From a virus, in the IMG/VR virus record IMGVR_UViG_3300030329_004267, positions 6,906 to 47,085 of that record: a stretch of DNA of 40,180 nt; one strand, written 5' to 3'. This document shows, piece by piece, positions 6,885 to 14,536 of this stretch (position 1 is the stretch's first letter; each line of letters begins with the position of its first letter). The notes under the pieces were generated by a model, which was not told the origin of the DNA, did not search any database, and saw only the letters and a program-made list of their open reading frames with translations. The translations under genes and the position numbers were made by a program.

Positions 6885-8216
6885 ATGGCTACTTATAATA
6901 GTGGACAAGTAAAATTCGGTACTCCTGGTGCGGTAATTGATAGTACGATACCATCAAGAAGACTGTATGACTTTAGTGATAGAGTCGCAGAGTTATCCCC
7001 AGAAGAGTCTCCGTTTTTTGTATATTTGTCAAAAGTAGGAAAAGTTCCAACATCAGATAGTCAATTTAGATTTTTAGAAGATAGAACTAAAATATCTATA
7101 ACTGATAGAACTTTTACTACATCAAGTAATTTAGGAGCTATAGCAGAAGACACTACAGACACTATGACTGTATCTTCTTCACCATGGTTAATTAAGGGAA
7201 TGGTTGTGATGGTTTCATCAACTATTTCTGGTATGGGTGAAGGAACAAATGCAGCAACATGTGTAATTACTGCAGTAAATTCTGCTACAGAGATAGAAGT
7301 TAGATGGTTGCGTGAAAATTCAACATCAGCAGTTTCTATTGATGGCTCAAGTACAGCTGTAAATTGCCAAGTAATTGGTACAGCTTACGCAGAAGGTTCA
7401 GGCGCTCCAGATGTATGGTCTCAAGAGCTAGACAATGATTATGGTTATACCCAAATCTTTAAAACAGCTTGTGAAATGTCTAATACAGCTAGAGCAACAG
7501 TTTATCGTGGATATGCTGATGAATGGCAAAGAATATGGAATCTTAAATTAAGAGAACATAAAATGGATATTGAAAGAGCAATGCTTTTTGGTCAAAGAGC
7601 TTCAGTTGGTGGAACACAGTATACTGAAGGTATCGTTGGTCATATTATTGCTGAAGGTGGAACTCCTGCAGTAGATTCAACTCAGCTTTCTTATTCAGAA
7701 GGTAAAGCTTATCATAAATCTATAGCTTCAGGCAGTATGACATATGATAACTTCCTTTCTGACTTAGAGGTTGTGTTTGACCCTGCTAGAGGTGGAGCAT
7801 CTTCTAAATTGGCTTTATGTTCTTTACCTGTAATTTCTTTATTTAATAAGCTTGGAGATGGCGCTTTTGTTGATGCTTCATTGGGTCACAGCAGCAATCC
7901 TTTTGCTTATAATTTTGAATCAGGCAAAGGTTCTTTCGGTCATAAAGTGATGAAAATAGAAACAGTTCATGGTGACATGACTCTTGTAAAAGAGCCTTTA
8001 TTTAGAGGACTAGCTTCTACTTTTATGGCTTTAGTTGATTTAGACCATGTATCTTACCGACCTTTAGTTGGTAACGGTGTGAATCGTGATACATCAATAA
8101 CTACTAATGTACAACAAGCTGACGAAGATTTACGAAAAGATATGATTCTAACAGAAGCAGGTCTTGAAGTTTCTCTTCCTGAAACTCATGCGTTGTTTAA
8201 CATAGAAGGAGCTTAA
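6885..8216 (+). CDS. Major capsid protein (SU10/DUF5309-like)
   Basis: Forms the icosahedral shell; expected to have the HK97 fold. The N-terminal motif (SPEESPFFVYLSKVGKVP, then FRFLEDR) is typical of the family named after the SU10 major capsid protein. Residues about 85-160 are Ser/Thr/Val-rich and look like an inserted beta domain (MTVSSSPWLIKGMVVMVSS), probably on the capsid surface. The C-terminal half has the alpha/beta pattern of the P and A domains (ALCSLPVISLFNKLGDG, MKIETVHGDMTLVKEP). Length is 443 residues. A strong AAGGAGA site precedes the ATG, and the gene follows the scaffold. Confidence 0.87.
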   Translation: MATYNSGQVKFGTPGAVIDSTIPSRRLYDFSDRVAELSPEESPFFVYLSKVGKVPTSDSQFRFLEDRTKISITDRTFTTSSNLGAIAEDTTDTMTVSSSPWLIKGMVVMVSSTISGMGEGTNAATCVITAVNSATEIEVRWLRENSTSAVSIDGSSTAVNCQVIGTAYAEGSGAPDVWSQELDNDYGYTQIFKTACEMSNTARATVYRGYADEWQRIWNLKLREHKMDIERAMLFGQRASVGGTQYTEGIVGHIIAEGGTPAVDSTQLSYSEGKAYHKSIASGSMTYDNFLSDLEVVFDPARGGASSKLALCSLPVISLFNKLGDGAFVDASLGHSSNPFAYNFESGKGSFGHKVMKIETVHGDMTLVKEPLFRGLASTFMALVDLDHVSYRPLVGNGVNRDTSITTNVQQADEDLRKDMILTEAGLEVSLPETHALFNIEGA

Positions 8217-8218
8217 TT

Positions 8219-8671
8219 ATGAGAAGTGATGTATTAAACTCAAGTAGTAATAGCTACGGTCAACAAGTAGACAATTGGAAGTTTTCAGCTAAAACTGCAG
8301 CTTTTACGGCGGCTGACGGATTTTGTTATCTCGTTACTGACGCAGATGGTTGCGCTGTTACTTTACCTGCACCAAATGTTGGAGATAGAATTAAAATAGT
8401 TTTTGGATGTGTTACAAGTAATAATCATACTATTACATGTGATGCAACAACTACTTTATTTAGTGGATATTCTCTTATGTTGGATGCTGATGGTACAGCA
8501 GCTCAATGCAAAGTTTTTGCAGCAGATGAAACAGATGATGATGTTTTCACAATGAATGGTGGGACAACAGGCATTTCTGGAACAGTTGAACTTGTAGGGC
8601 TAAGTGATAAAATGTGGCAAATAGAAGCAGTTGTGTATTCTGAAGGAACTGCAGCTACACCATTTGCATAA
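8219..8671 (+). CDS. Probable capsid decoration or head-fibre protein
   Basis: A 150-residue, almost entirely beta-rich, acidic protein starting three bases after the capsid gene. The pattern (GFCYLVTDADGCAVTLPAP, GDRIKIVFG, then a hydrophobic strand near residue 85) is common in small surface proteins of tailed phages that follow the capsid gene. No catalytic motif is visible. Several cysteines are present (residues about 36, 44, 63 and 74). The function is inferred from position and composition. The next gene is separated by a non-coding stretch with stem-loops. Confidence 0.6.
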   Translation: MRSDVLNSSSNSYGQQVDNWKFSAKTAAFTAADGFCYLVTDADGCAVTLPAPNVGDRIKIVFGCVTSNNHTITCDATTTLFSGYSLMLDADGTAAQCKVFAADETDDDVFTMNGGTTGISGTVELVGLSDKMWQIEAVVYSEGTAATPFA

Positions 8672-8690
8672 TCCGAATAAATAAGGATTA

Positions 8691-8735
8691 ATAGCTTGTA
8701 GAGCTATGGGAGTTATCGTATAAAGGATAGCTCCC
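8691..8735 (+). promoter_or_regulatory. Tandem and competing RNA hairpins after the capsid genes
   Basis: Hairpin A is ATAGCT 8691-8696 with AGCTAT 8702-8707. Hairpin B is a 10-bp stem, GGGAGTTATC 8708-8717 with GATAGCTCCC 8726-8735; it contains one U-G pair that exists only in + strand RNA. A competing stem joins GAGCTAT 8701-8707 to ATAGCTC 8727-8733 and would destroy both. There is no U-run after it, so it is not a classical terminator. It may be an RNA-processing, stability or attenuation element that sets levels between capsid and downstream genes. Confidence 0.5.
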
Positions 8736-8810
8736 GAATCTACTAAAAATATAACTTTAAAATTTAACAACCCATTCACGCACAGCCAGTGCTTAGGGTA
8801 GGAGGAAGAC

Positions 8811-9089
8811 ATGGCAACAAAAGGAATACATAAATATACAGTAGCAGAAGGCATTAATCTTCAATTAGGTCAAAATGGTTTTGATAAAGTAGACCAAGGT
8901 TCTGATGAGACAGGGCATTGGGTTGCAATATATAATCCTGATGCGAATGCAGTTGCAATAGATGCTACTTCTGCAATAGGAGATAGTTTAACAGATTTTA
9001 ATTTATTATCAGGAGATGTTATCTATGGGAATTTTACAGCTATAACAGTTGATACTGCTGGTAAATTTGTTTTAGCGTATAGAGGATAA
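8811..9089 (+). CDS. Small beta-rich structural protein
   Basis: A 92-residue protein with alternating hydrophobic strands (HWVAIYNPDANAVAIDATSA, GDVIYGNFTAITVD, KFVLAYRG). The glycine-aspartate turns and lack of helices suggest a small beta-barrel, probably a capsid decoration or cementing protein. A strong GGAGG precedes the ATG. It follows the hairpin region and abuts the next gene with one base between. I do not recognise a named family. Confidence 0.6.
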   Translation: MATKGIHKYTVAEGINLQLGQNGFDKVDQGSDETGHWVAIYNPDANAVAIDATSAIGDSLTDFNLLSGDVIYGNFTAITVDTAGKFVLAYRG

Positions 9090-9090
9090 T

Positions 9091-9564
9091 ATGCCAGGGT
9101 TATCAAATAGTTCTAAACATACAGGGCGTAAAGGCAGAGGTAGAAAAGTAAGAAGAAGACTTCGTATAATATCAAGTCTATTTACACAAGACTTTAATGA
9201 TGGTGATGTTAGCGATTGGACAGCAGCAACTGGAGCTAGCGTTTCTAATGGTTTAGCAAATAATAAATTAGTAGTTGCTACAGGAAGTGGTACAAGCAAC
9301 GCATATGCGTATAGAGAAATAACTTGCGAGCCTAATGCTTCACTTAATTTTTCAATTGGAGCTACTCTTGGTATAGGGACTGAAGGTAAAGTATGGATTG
9401 GTACTTCGGCTGGAGATAGTACACATAAAAGTCAAAATGTTACAGGTACTGGCACTGTTACATTTGGATTTACTCCAACTGGAAGCTCTTACTTTATATC
9501 TTTAGCAACAGTAGAGGCAAGAAATAATGTGACATGGGATAATTTAGTTATAACGGAGGCGTAG
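9091..9564 (+). CDS. Capsid-associated protein with carbohydrate-binding-like jelly roll
   Basis: A 157-residue protein with two parts. Residues 1-27 are very basic (RKGRGRKVRRRLR), apt to hold it on the capsid or nucleic acid. Residues about 32-157 resemble a carbohydrate-binding-module jelly roll: it opens with FNDGDVSDWTA, has the core AYREITCEPNASLNFSIGA and ends with ARNNVTWDNLVIT, the usual closing strand of such domains. It could bind host-surface glycans or mucus-like polymers, as decoration Ig or CBM domains do in other phages. Binding specificity is not visible. Confidence 0.6.
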   Translation: MPGLSNSSKHTGRKGRGRKVRRRLRIISSLFTQDFNDGDVSDWTAATGASVSNGLANNKLVVATGSGTSNAYAYREITCEPNASLNFSIGATLGIGTEGKVWIGTSAGDSTHKSQNVTGTGTVTFGFTPTGSSYFISLATVEARNNVTWDNLVITEA

Positions 9565-9571
9565 TATAATA

Positions 9572-10012
9572 ATGGCTAAAAAAGAATTTAAACCACATAT
9601 GATGTATGGTGATGGCAAGTCTAAAAAAGCTAATACTTATAAAGAACATTTAGCTTTAAAAAAGAAAGGTTGGAGCCATTCTAAACCTAAAGCGGCACAA
9701 GGTGGAATAGTTGGAAAAGGTGCCGATTTCAGACCGAACCATCCTATGTATAAGGCTCAAATGGATGTAAGTGGCTGGCAGACAATGGAAGATGGTGGTA
9801 AAATGAATGGACCTTCACATGATGAGGGTGGAATTAATATTAATGTTGAAGGCGGAGAAATAATTATAAATAAGAATGTTAATAACGCTGCTGGAAAACA
9901 TGAAAAAGATTTATTAAATTTAAACAATAATCCTGATGATTATATTATAGTAAAGAAAAATGAGATTGACTATAAGTGGCCATCAAATGACGCAAGAAAG
10001 CGAGGAAAATAA
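9572..10012 (+). CDS. Virion-associated protein with VEGGE motif
   Basis: A 146-residue basic protein. The centre contains HDEGGININVEGGEIIINK, the EGG(I/V)-x-VEGGE-x-VIN motif that recurs in structural proteins of many phages. Its biochemical role is not known to me. The N-terminal third is lysine-rich (KSKKANTYKEHLALKKKGW). The start is preceded by GGAGG, but at the long spacing of about 13 bases. It lies in a cluster of small capsid-region genes and abuts the next gene with one base between. Confidence 0.6.
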   Translation: MAKKEFKPHMMYGDGKSKKANTYKEHLALKKKGWSHSKPKAAQGGIVGKGADFRPNHPMYKAQMDVSGWQTMEDGGKMNGPSHDEGGININVEGGEIIINKNVNNAAGKHEKDLLNLNNNPDDYIIVKKNEIDYKWPSNDARKRGK

Positions 10013-10013
10013 T

Positions 10014-10448
10014 ATGCCAAAAGGAAAAGGCACTTATGGAAGTCAAGTTGGAAGACCTTCTAAAAAAGAAACAAATGAATATTTTGGTGGCGGGATAGCT
10101 ACTAATGATGCAAGAAATAGAGTTATGAATACACCAGGGGACGGATTAGATGACAGAACTGGTATAGGGGGTTCAATGCCAGGTGAAGATGCATTTCCTT
10201 ATGGAGTATGGAAAAAAGGTGGAAAGGCTTTAAAAAAGGGAAAATCTTTAAAGAACACAAAACCTGCTTTTAAAAATACAAAAGGTGGATTAAAGAATAC
10301 AAAAGGTGGAATTAAAAGTACAAAAGGTAAACCTAAAAAAGATAGGGGTTGGAAAAAAGACCTTTCACCAAAAGTGGTTATTAATGATGCCAGCACTTGG
10401 AAAAAAGGTAGAAGCTTAAAAGGTAAAAGTAAATTAAAGAGGTCATAA
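10014..10448 (+). CDS. Lysine-rich repeat protein
   Basis: I chose the ATG at 10014 because GAGGA lies just upstream and the preceding gene stops one base before it; a longer in-frame start at 9960 would overlap that gene. The 144-residue product is strongly basic. Its core is four tandem seven-residue units (KNTKPAF, KNTKGGL, KNTKGGI, KSTKGKP; residues about 80-107), followed by WKKGRSLKGKSKLKRS. Such a composition suits DNA or RNA binding, or neutralising packaged DNA, but no family is recognised. Confidence 0.6.
   Translation: MPKGKGTYGSQVGRPSKKETNEYFGGGIATNDARNRVMNTPGDGLDDRTGIGGSMPGEDAFPYGVWKKGGKALKKGKSLKNTKPAFKNTKGGLKNTKGGIKSTKGKPKKDRGWKKDLSPKVVINDASTWKKGRSLKGKSKLKRS
10251..10334 (+). 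repeat. Four 21-bp coding repeats (lysine heptapeptides)
   Basis: Units start at 10251, 10272, 10293 and 10314. The middle two are nearly identical at the DNA level, with a shared AATACAAAAGGTGGA core, suggesting recent slippage or duplication inside the basic protein. Confidence 0.8.
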
Positions 10449-10642
10449 TGGCAATTTTTGTATATTGTGAAGAATGTAAAAAATGTTTAAAGCCAGGTTC
10501 TTGTGAACATGAATTTAGTTTAAATCGTGAAAGTATGGGCAATTATATAAATATGAGAACAACTTGGAGTGGTCAAACTAAAGTAGAGTTTAATCAAACA
10601 ACTATGGCTGACGATATTAAAAGTAGAGGCGGTGAAATATAA
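10448..10642 (+). CDS. Small cysteine-rich (zinc-finger-like) protein
   Basis: A 64-residue protein whose N-terminus has closely spaced metal ligands: CEECKKCLKPGSCEHEF (residues about 7-23). A Cys4 or Cys3His zinc site is likely. The rest is polar and unrecognised (NYINMRTTWSGQTKVEFNQT). It starts in a TAATG overlap with the lysine-rich gene and ends in another TAATG overlap with the connector gene, so it is translationally coupled on both sides. The role is unknown. Confidence 0.6.
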   Translation: MAIFVYCEECKKCLKPGSCEHEFSLNRESMGNYINMRTTWSGQTKVEFNQTTMADDIKSRGGEI

Positions 10643-11349
10643 TGGCTTATCAAACTTTTGGAGCACAGATAACATCTTTAACAGGAATGGATTTAAGCAA
10701 TAGCACAAATCAGGGCTATGTTGATTCTTATTTAACTAATGCAGCAAGGGATGTATTGTCTATGGTTCCTTTTGAGCATTTAGCAGAATATTCAATAATT
10801 ACAACATTAAATAATTCTTCTACAACTTTATCAAATATTGATAATATGATTATATTAACTGTTTTAAGGAAATATGACCAAAAGTCTACAACAAGTGAAG
10901 TAGGTAGATATAGAGAGTGTAGAAAAGTTCCTTTTACTAATTTAGGTATAGCAGAAGAAGATTCAGGATATATAGAATCTAATTCAATTGAAGACCCTGT
11001 TTATTATACTTATAATAATACTTTATATGTTTTACCAAAACCAGACGCTACTTATGATGCAAAAGTATCTTATATTAGTTTACCTACTGTCCTTTATAGC
11101 GAGTCTGCAATTGCTGATTTTCCAAAATTACTAGAACAAGCTGTTGTTTATAGAGCCGCTGCAGATGCAGCAAGATTTTTACTTCAAGATGAGCAAGATG
11201 AAGATATTTATGTTCCTATTATAAAGGATTTAACAAATCAATTTGCAAATTCTTTAAAACTATTTTTAAGTAAATTTGGCAAAAACGAACCTATTGCACA
11301 ACAAAAAGTTTCTAAAAGAGATGAATTATTGAAAATGTTGGGAGATTAA
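10642..11349 (+). CDS. Putative head-tail connector (adaptor) protein
   Basis: A 235-residue protein. The helical start (VDSYLTNAARDVLSMVP), beta-rich middle and long C-terminal helices (FPKLLEQAVVYRAAADAARF, then a charged LTNQF-type helix) fit the fold of adaptor proteins that dock under the portal of podoviruses, such as P22 gp4-type or T7 gp11-type. The middle shows pairs of strands (TYNNTLYVLPKPD, AKVSYISLP), also common in these. Position after the capsid cluster and before tail genes supports it. The family is assigned by pattern, not by a search. Confidence 0.55.
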   Translation: MAYQTFGAQITSLTGMDLSNSTNQGYVDSYLTNAARDVLSMVPFEHLAEYSIITTLNNSSTTLSNIDNMIILTVLRKYDQKSTTSEVGRYRECRKVPFTNLGIAEEDSGYIESNSIEDPVYYTYNNTLYVLPKPDATYDAKVSYISLPTVLYSESAIADFPKLLEQAVVYRAAADAARFLLQDEQDEDIYVPIIKDLTNQFANSLKLFLSKFGKNEPIAQQKVSKRDELLKMLGD

Positions 11350-11634
11350 ATGAAAGTTAGAGATATTGTATCGCAAGTAGAAAAGTTATTTGGAAGACAA
11401 CCTCATAGGTATATTAATCAATTAATTGATGATGCTATTTCTGAAATTGGGACTAAAAGACAACATCGTGTTGATTATAAAAAAATAGATTTAGTGGAAG
11501 ACCAAAGATGGTATGATTTAGATACAGAGATAATTGATATTGTGAGAGTAGAAATTAAAGACAATAATGATAGATATAATATGATTCCTAAATTAGCTGA
11601 CTCTCATAAATTATTAAAAGAGGATGAAGTATAA
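11350..11634 (+). CDS. Small connector-region protein (N-terminal half of a split protein?)
   Basis: A 94-residue protein: an N-terminal helix (KVRDIVSQVEKLFGR), a second helix (YINQLIDDAISEIGTK), then strands (YKKIDLVEDQRWYDLD, IIDIVRVEI). GGGAGA precedes the ATG. It ends in a TAATG overlap with the next gene. Helix-helix-sheet followed by the strands and C-terminal helices of the next product looks like one adaptor fold carried on two polypeptides. No catalytic motif. Confidence 0.6.
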   Translation: MKVRDIVSQVEKLFGRQPHRYINQLIDDAISEIGTKRQHRVDYKKIDLVEDQRWYDLDTEIIDIVRVEIKDNNDRYNMIPKLADSHKLLKEDEV

Positions 11635-12035
11635 TGGCTACAGATAAAAGAACATATCCAAATGATTATTTTGCATGGTATAACGATGATGAAAGGTTAG
11701 CTATTGTTAATCTTGTAACTACAACTGATGACGACACTGGTGTAAAAGCAGGAGAATATGATACTTATAGTGGAAGCGATGTAGTAAGCGGAATAAGAAT
11801 AACATATCATGGTAAATACCCTAAAGTTGAAGATATGGATGATGATTTGTTTAAAGATATAGGTCTTGACTCAGGACTTCATCCTTGTGTTGTATGTTAT
11901 GTTAAATATAGGTTATATGAAGATAGAGGTGATATGCAAAGAGCTATGTATTTTAGAAAGATGTTTTTAGATATGTTTAATAAATATCCACTTAGAAAGT
12001 CTGGAGTAAGGCGACTAAGTGTGCCAAGAATGTAA
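11634..12035 (+). CDS. Small connector-region protein (C-terminal half of a split protein?)
   Basis: A 133-residue acidic protein. It begins with beta strands (YFAWYNDDERLAIVNLVT, GIRITYHGKYP) and ends with two helices rich in aromatic and basic residues (HPCVVCYVKYRLYEDRG, MQRAMYFRKMFLDMFNKY), a C-terminal helical hairpin typical of connector proteins. It starts inside the stop of the preceding gene (TAATG). Together the two products would equal one adaptor or tail-completion protein. Confidence 0.6.
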   Translation: MATDKRTYPNDYFAWYNDDERLAIVNLVTTTDDDTGVKAGEYDTYSGSDVVSGIRITYHGKYPKVEDMDDDLFKDIGLDSGLHPCVVCYVKYRLYEDRGDMQRAMYFRKMFLDMFNKYPLRKSGVRRLSVPRM

Positions 12036-12044
12036 GGAGAGAGT

Positions 12045-12539
12045 ATGGCAGGAGTAAATAGTGCAACATTAATTACAAAAATTTCAGAAAAAATTACACT
12101 AAATGGTAATAAATATGATAATGTTGTAGAAAAAAGAATAAGCGGAATATCAGATATATTCAAAAGGATTGTTACTTGTCCAGCCGATGTAGATACTACT
12201 ATATTTAGAAGTGGTGTAACTGTTGATGTGACTGATTCGTCTGTAGATGTTCAAGATGTAAAATATATAAGAGTAACTAATTTAGATGACACAAACTCTG
12301 TTAATCTTAATTTGCAAATAGATGTTACAGAAAGTGGTAGTGGCGCAAGCGCAGCTAATGAAACAGCTACTATTTTATTAGAGGCTGGTCATAGTTTTTT
12401 AATGGGGACATCTCACGATTCTGTTGCTGCATATGATACAGATGCAAGTGTTCAAACAACATTACATGATTTAGAAAGTATATTAATTGACCCATCTGCA
12501 AATGCAATTGATATAGAAATTTTAGTAGCAAGCAGTTAA
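12045..12539 (+). CDS. Beta-rich virion protein, paralogue of 16346-16834
   Basis: A 164-residue protein dominated by strands. It contains VKYIRVTNLDDTN at residues 72-84, LLEAGHSFLMG around 112-122, and ends DIEILVASS. The same three landmarks, at nearly the same positions, occur in the product at 16346, so the two are paralogues. The fold is probably a small jelly roll for a head or tail decoration, or a tail-ring subunit. AAGGAGAGAG precedes the ATG. No enzyme motif. Confidence 0.65.
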   Translation: MAGVNSATLITKISEKITLNGNKYDNVVEKRISGISDIFKRIVTCPADVDTTIFRSGVTVDVTDSSVDVQDVKYIRVTNLDDTNSVNLNLQIDVTESGSGASAANETATILLEAGHSFLMGTSHDSVAAYDTDASVQTTLHDLESILIDPSANAIDIEILVASS

Positions 12540-12550
12540 GAAAGGGAGAA

Positions 12551-12712
12551 ATGGACTTAGATACATTAAAAACAACAATTATTGGAAGTAGCGGACTTGG
12601 GGTTCAATTTTTAAGTTTCTTGCCTGAAATCGTTAAATTAGGCGTTGGAATCGTTACTATAGTATATCTTTTGTATAAAATAGCGTTAATTCATAAGGAA
12701 TTGAAAGGATAG
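12551..12712 (+). CDS. Small membrane protein, holin candidate
   Basis: A 53-residue protein preceded by AAAGGGAG. It has a glycine-rich, moderately hydrophobic N-terminal half (IIGSSGLGVQFLSFLP) and one clear membrane segment (LGVGIVTIVYLLYKIALI, residues about 30-47), followed by a short basic end (HKELKG). Size and layout fit class II/III holins, which permeabilise the inner membrane so that lysozyme reaches the wall. It is not next to the lysozyme, which lies about 10.5 kb upstream, so the role is inferred from shape only. Confidence 0.6.
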   Translation: MDLDTLKTTIIGSSGLGVQFLSFLPEIVKLGVGIVTIVYLLYKIALIHKELKG

Positions 12713-12713
12713 T

Positions 12714-13232
12714 ATGGCTGATGACGCGACAATAACATTAGATATAACTATGCTTCCTGATGATATATCAAAAACATTAGAAGATGAAACATTCTCATAT
12801 ACCCCTGCTGATAGCACAGAGGGTTGGTTTTATAAATTATTGGCTGTAACAAATGCAAGCACAGATTTAATTGCTAAAGAAAATTTTTTACAAAAAGGTT
12901 CAGGTGTTACAGGGACGGATGCTGGAAGTATTTTACCTACCATACATGGTGATGATAAAGTAAAATTTTTATTTGTAAAACATACAGGATATGCAGCAGA
13001 TGGAACTACAGCTAATACAGCAGATAGTATTTATTTAGTTTTTGATGCAGGTATAGCTGCTCATGGTGCAGTTGATGCTGTTGAAATTGGACCTGGAGAA
13101 TCTTGGTATGCTAAATTCGCTAATTTAACAGTAAATAGTTTGCATTGTATTTGTGGGCAAAAAGCTTCAGGTGGAGTTTCTAGTGGCAAAGTTCAAGCTT
13201 TAGTAGTTGCTGTTATAGATGATGTTACTTAG
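12714..13232 (+). CDS. Beta-rich virion protein, possible distant paralogue
   Basis: A 172-residue acidic protein. VKFLFVKHTG (from residue 83), EIGPGESWYAKF (about 123) and the closing strand KVQALVVAVIDDV echo, in order, the landmarks of the products at 12045 and 16346, although identity is low. It is probably the same fold and a structural role. It starts one base after the holin candidate stop; translation is likely coupled (GATAGTATG). No catalytic residues are seen. Confidence 0.58.
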   Translation: MADDATITLDITMLPDDISKTLEDETFSYTPADSTEGWFYKLLAVTNASTDLIAKENFLQKGSGVTGTDAGSILPTIHGDDKVKFLFVKHTGYAADGTTANTADSIYLVFDAGIAAHGAVDAVEIGPGESWYAKFANLTVNSLHCICGQKASGGVSSGKVQALVVAVIDDVT

Positions 13233-13250
13233 TAAAATAAGGAATAATAT

Positions 13251-14030
13251 ATGGATAAAGGCGTTGTTAAAAGGGTAATTGTTACTCCCGATAAGCACTT
13301 TCCCTTACACGACCAACCTTCAATCAATGTTTTAAAGAAGACGATTGAAGTAGTAAAACCAGATGCTTATGTAGATTTGGGAGATGTTGGAGAATGGCAC
13401 GCTTTTAGTGCCTGGAGATTTAAAAGAAAAAAAGCTCCACCACTAGAATTTTTGATAGATGATTTTGACCAAGATGTAAAAGATGTTAATGCAGGAATGG
13501 ACCAAATTGATGAAAGCTTGGATAAAGCAGGTTGTAAAGAAAAATATATTACTGAGGGTAATCATGATAATTGGCTTAATTTTGCAGTTGAAAAATATCC
13601 CTATATTCCTCAGTATAAATTTGCTAATGCTGTTAGTCTTGCTGACCGTGGGTATAAATACTACCCTATGGGGAAAAAGCTTAAAATGGGAAAACTTTAC
13701 TTTTATCATGGGCATCAATATGGTGGTCAATACCATACTGCTAACCATATTAGAAAGTTAGGATGTAATATAATGTATGGTCACTGGCATGATTTACAAC
13801 AAATGTCAGCGACACATATGGATGGTCCAAAAAGTGCTTGGAGTATTGGCTGTTTGAAAGATATGAAAGAAGAAGCAAATACTTGGCTTGGTGGCAGGCC
13901 TATAAATTGGGCACATGCATTTGCAATAGTAGATTTTTATGCACGAGGCTTATTTACAGTGCATATAATACAAATAATAAATGGAAAAACCTCTTTATGG
14001 GGGGAACTTATAAATGGAAATAAAAAATGA
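13251..14030 (+). CDS. Calcineurin-like metallophosphoesterase
   Basis: A 259-residue enzyme with the five blocks of the binuclear metallophosphoesterase superfamily: DKH (residues 14-16), GD (D45, in VDLGDVGEW), GNHD (103-106), HGH (153-155) and GHWH (177-180). It should hydrolyse a phosphodiester or phosphomonoester; nucleotides, nucleic acid ends, teichoic-type polymers and cyclic nucleotides are all possible substrates. No signal peptide. AAGGA precedes the ATG, and it overlaps the next gene by four bases. Its position among virion genes, not in the DNA-metabolism arm, is notable. Confidence 0.85.
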   Translation: MDKGVVKRVIVTPDKHFPLHDQPSINVLKKTIEVVKPDAYVDLGDVGEWHAFSAWRFKRKKAPPLEFLIDDFDQDVKDVNAGMDQIDESLDKAGCKEKYITEGNHDNWLNFAVEKYPYIPQYKFANAVSLADRGYKYYPMGKKLKMGKLYFYHGHQYGGQYHTANHIRKLGCNIMYGHWHDLQQMSATHMDGPKSAWSIGCLKDMKEEANTWLGGRPINWAHAFAIVDFYARGLFTVHIIQIINGKTSLWGELINGNKK

Positions 14031-14536
14031 GTGTAGGTAAATACGTAAGAGATACAGTAGATTATTTCTATGGAGATGATACAGCTTCTGGAATAGAAGA
14101 TTTAGCAAGTAATGTTGAAGATTTTTGGTTTGATGATTTCTACAAAAGATTTCCTCAATTTGAAGATGCTCCTAATAGGAAAACATTAATGAATGTATCT
14201 GAAACTGATTTAGATGCTTTAACTCATTTTTATGGCAATGTGTTATCTCAAGAACAGTATGGAACTCCTTTGACCTTATTGGCTGGATTATTTAATGAAG
14301 CACGTGGTTTATATCGTGGAAATAGATGGAAAGGAACAAAAGTTGATTTAATTAATAATTTTGCAGCATTACAAGATTCTAATAATAAGAAAAGTGAATA
14401 TGGAAATATATTGTCTCAGTTAATACAAGACGAGACTTATGAACCGTCAAATGAAGAAATGTTGGCAATGATTAATTATGCTTTAGAGCACACGGAAGAC
14501 CCTCCTGAGAGAGAAATGTATGGACAAAAAAAATAA
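14027..14536 (+). CDS. Unknown helical protein
   Basis: A 169-residue acidic protein with predicted helices and many aromatic residues (VEDFWFDDFYKRFPQFED), and the segment TPLTLLAGLFNEARGLYRG. It starts in an ATGA overlap with the phosphoesterase and ends in a TAATG overlap with a membrane/coiled-coil gene, so all three are translated together. I do not recognise a family; a virion-associated role is likely only from context. Confidence 0.55.
   Translation: MSVGKYVRDTVDYFYGDDTASGIEDLASNVEDFWFDDFYKRFPQFEDAPNRKTLMNVSETDLDALTHFYGNVLSQEQYGTPLTLLAGLFNEARGLYRGNRWKGTKVDLINNFAALQDSNNKKSEYGNILSQLIQDETYEPSNEEMLAMINYALEHTEDPPEREMYGQKK

Noticed and set aside
9960-10013. Upstream in-frame start for the lysine-rich repeat protein
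   Set aside because: It overlaps the preceding gene; the ATG at 10014 has GAGGA upstream and follows the preceding stop by one base.
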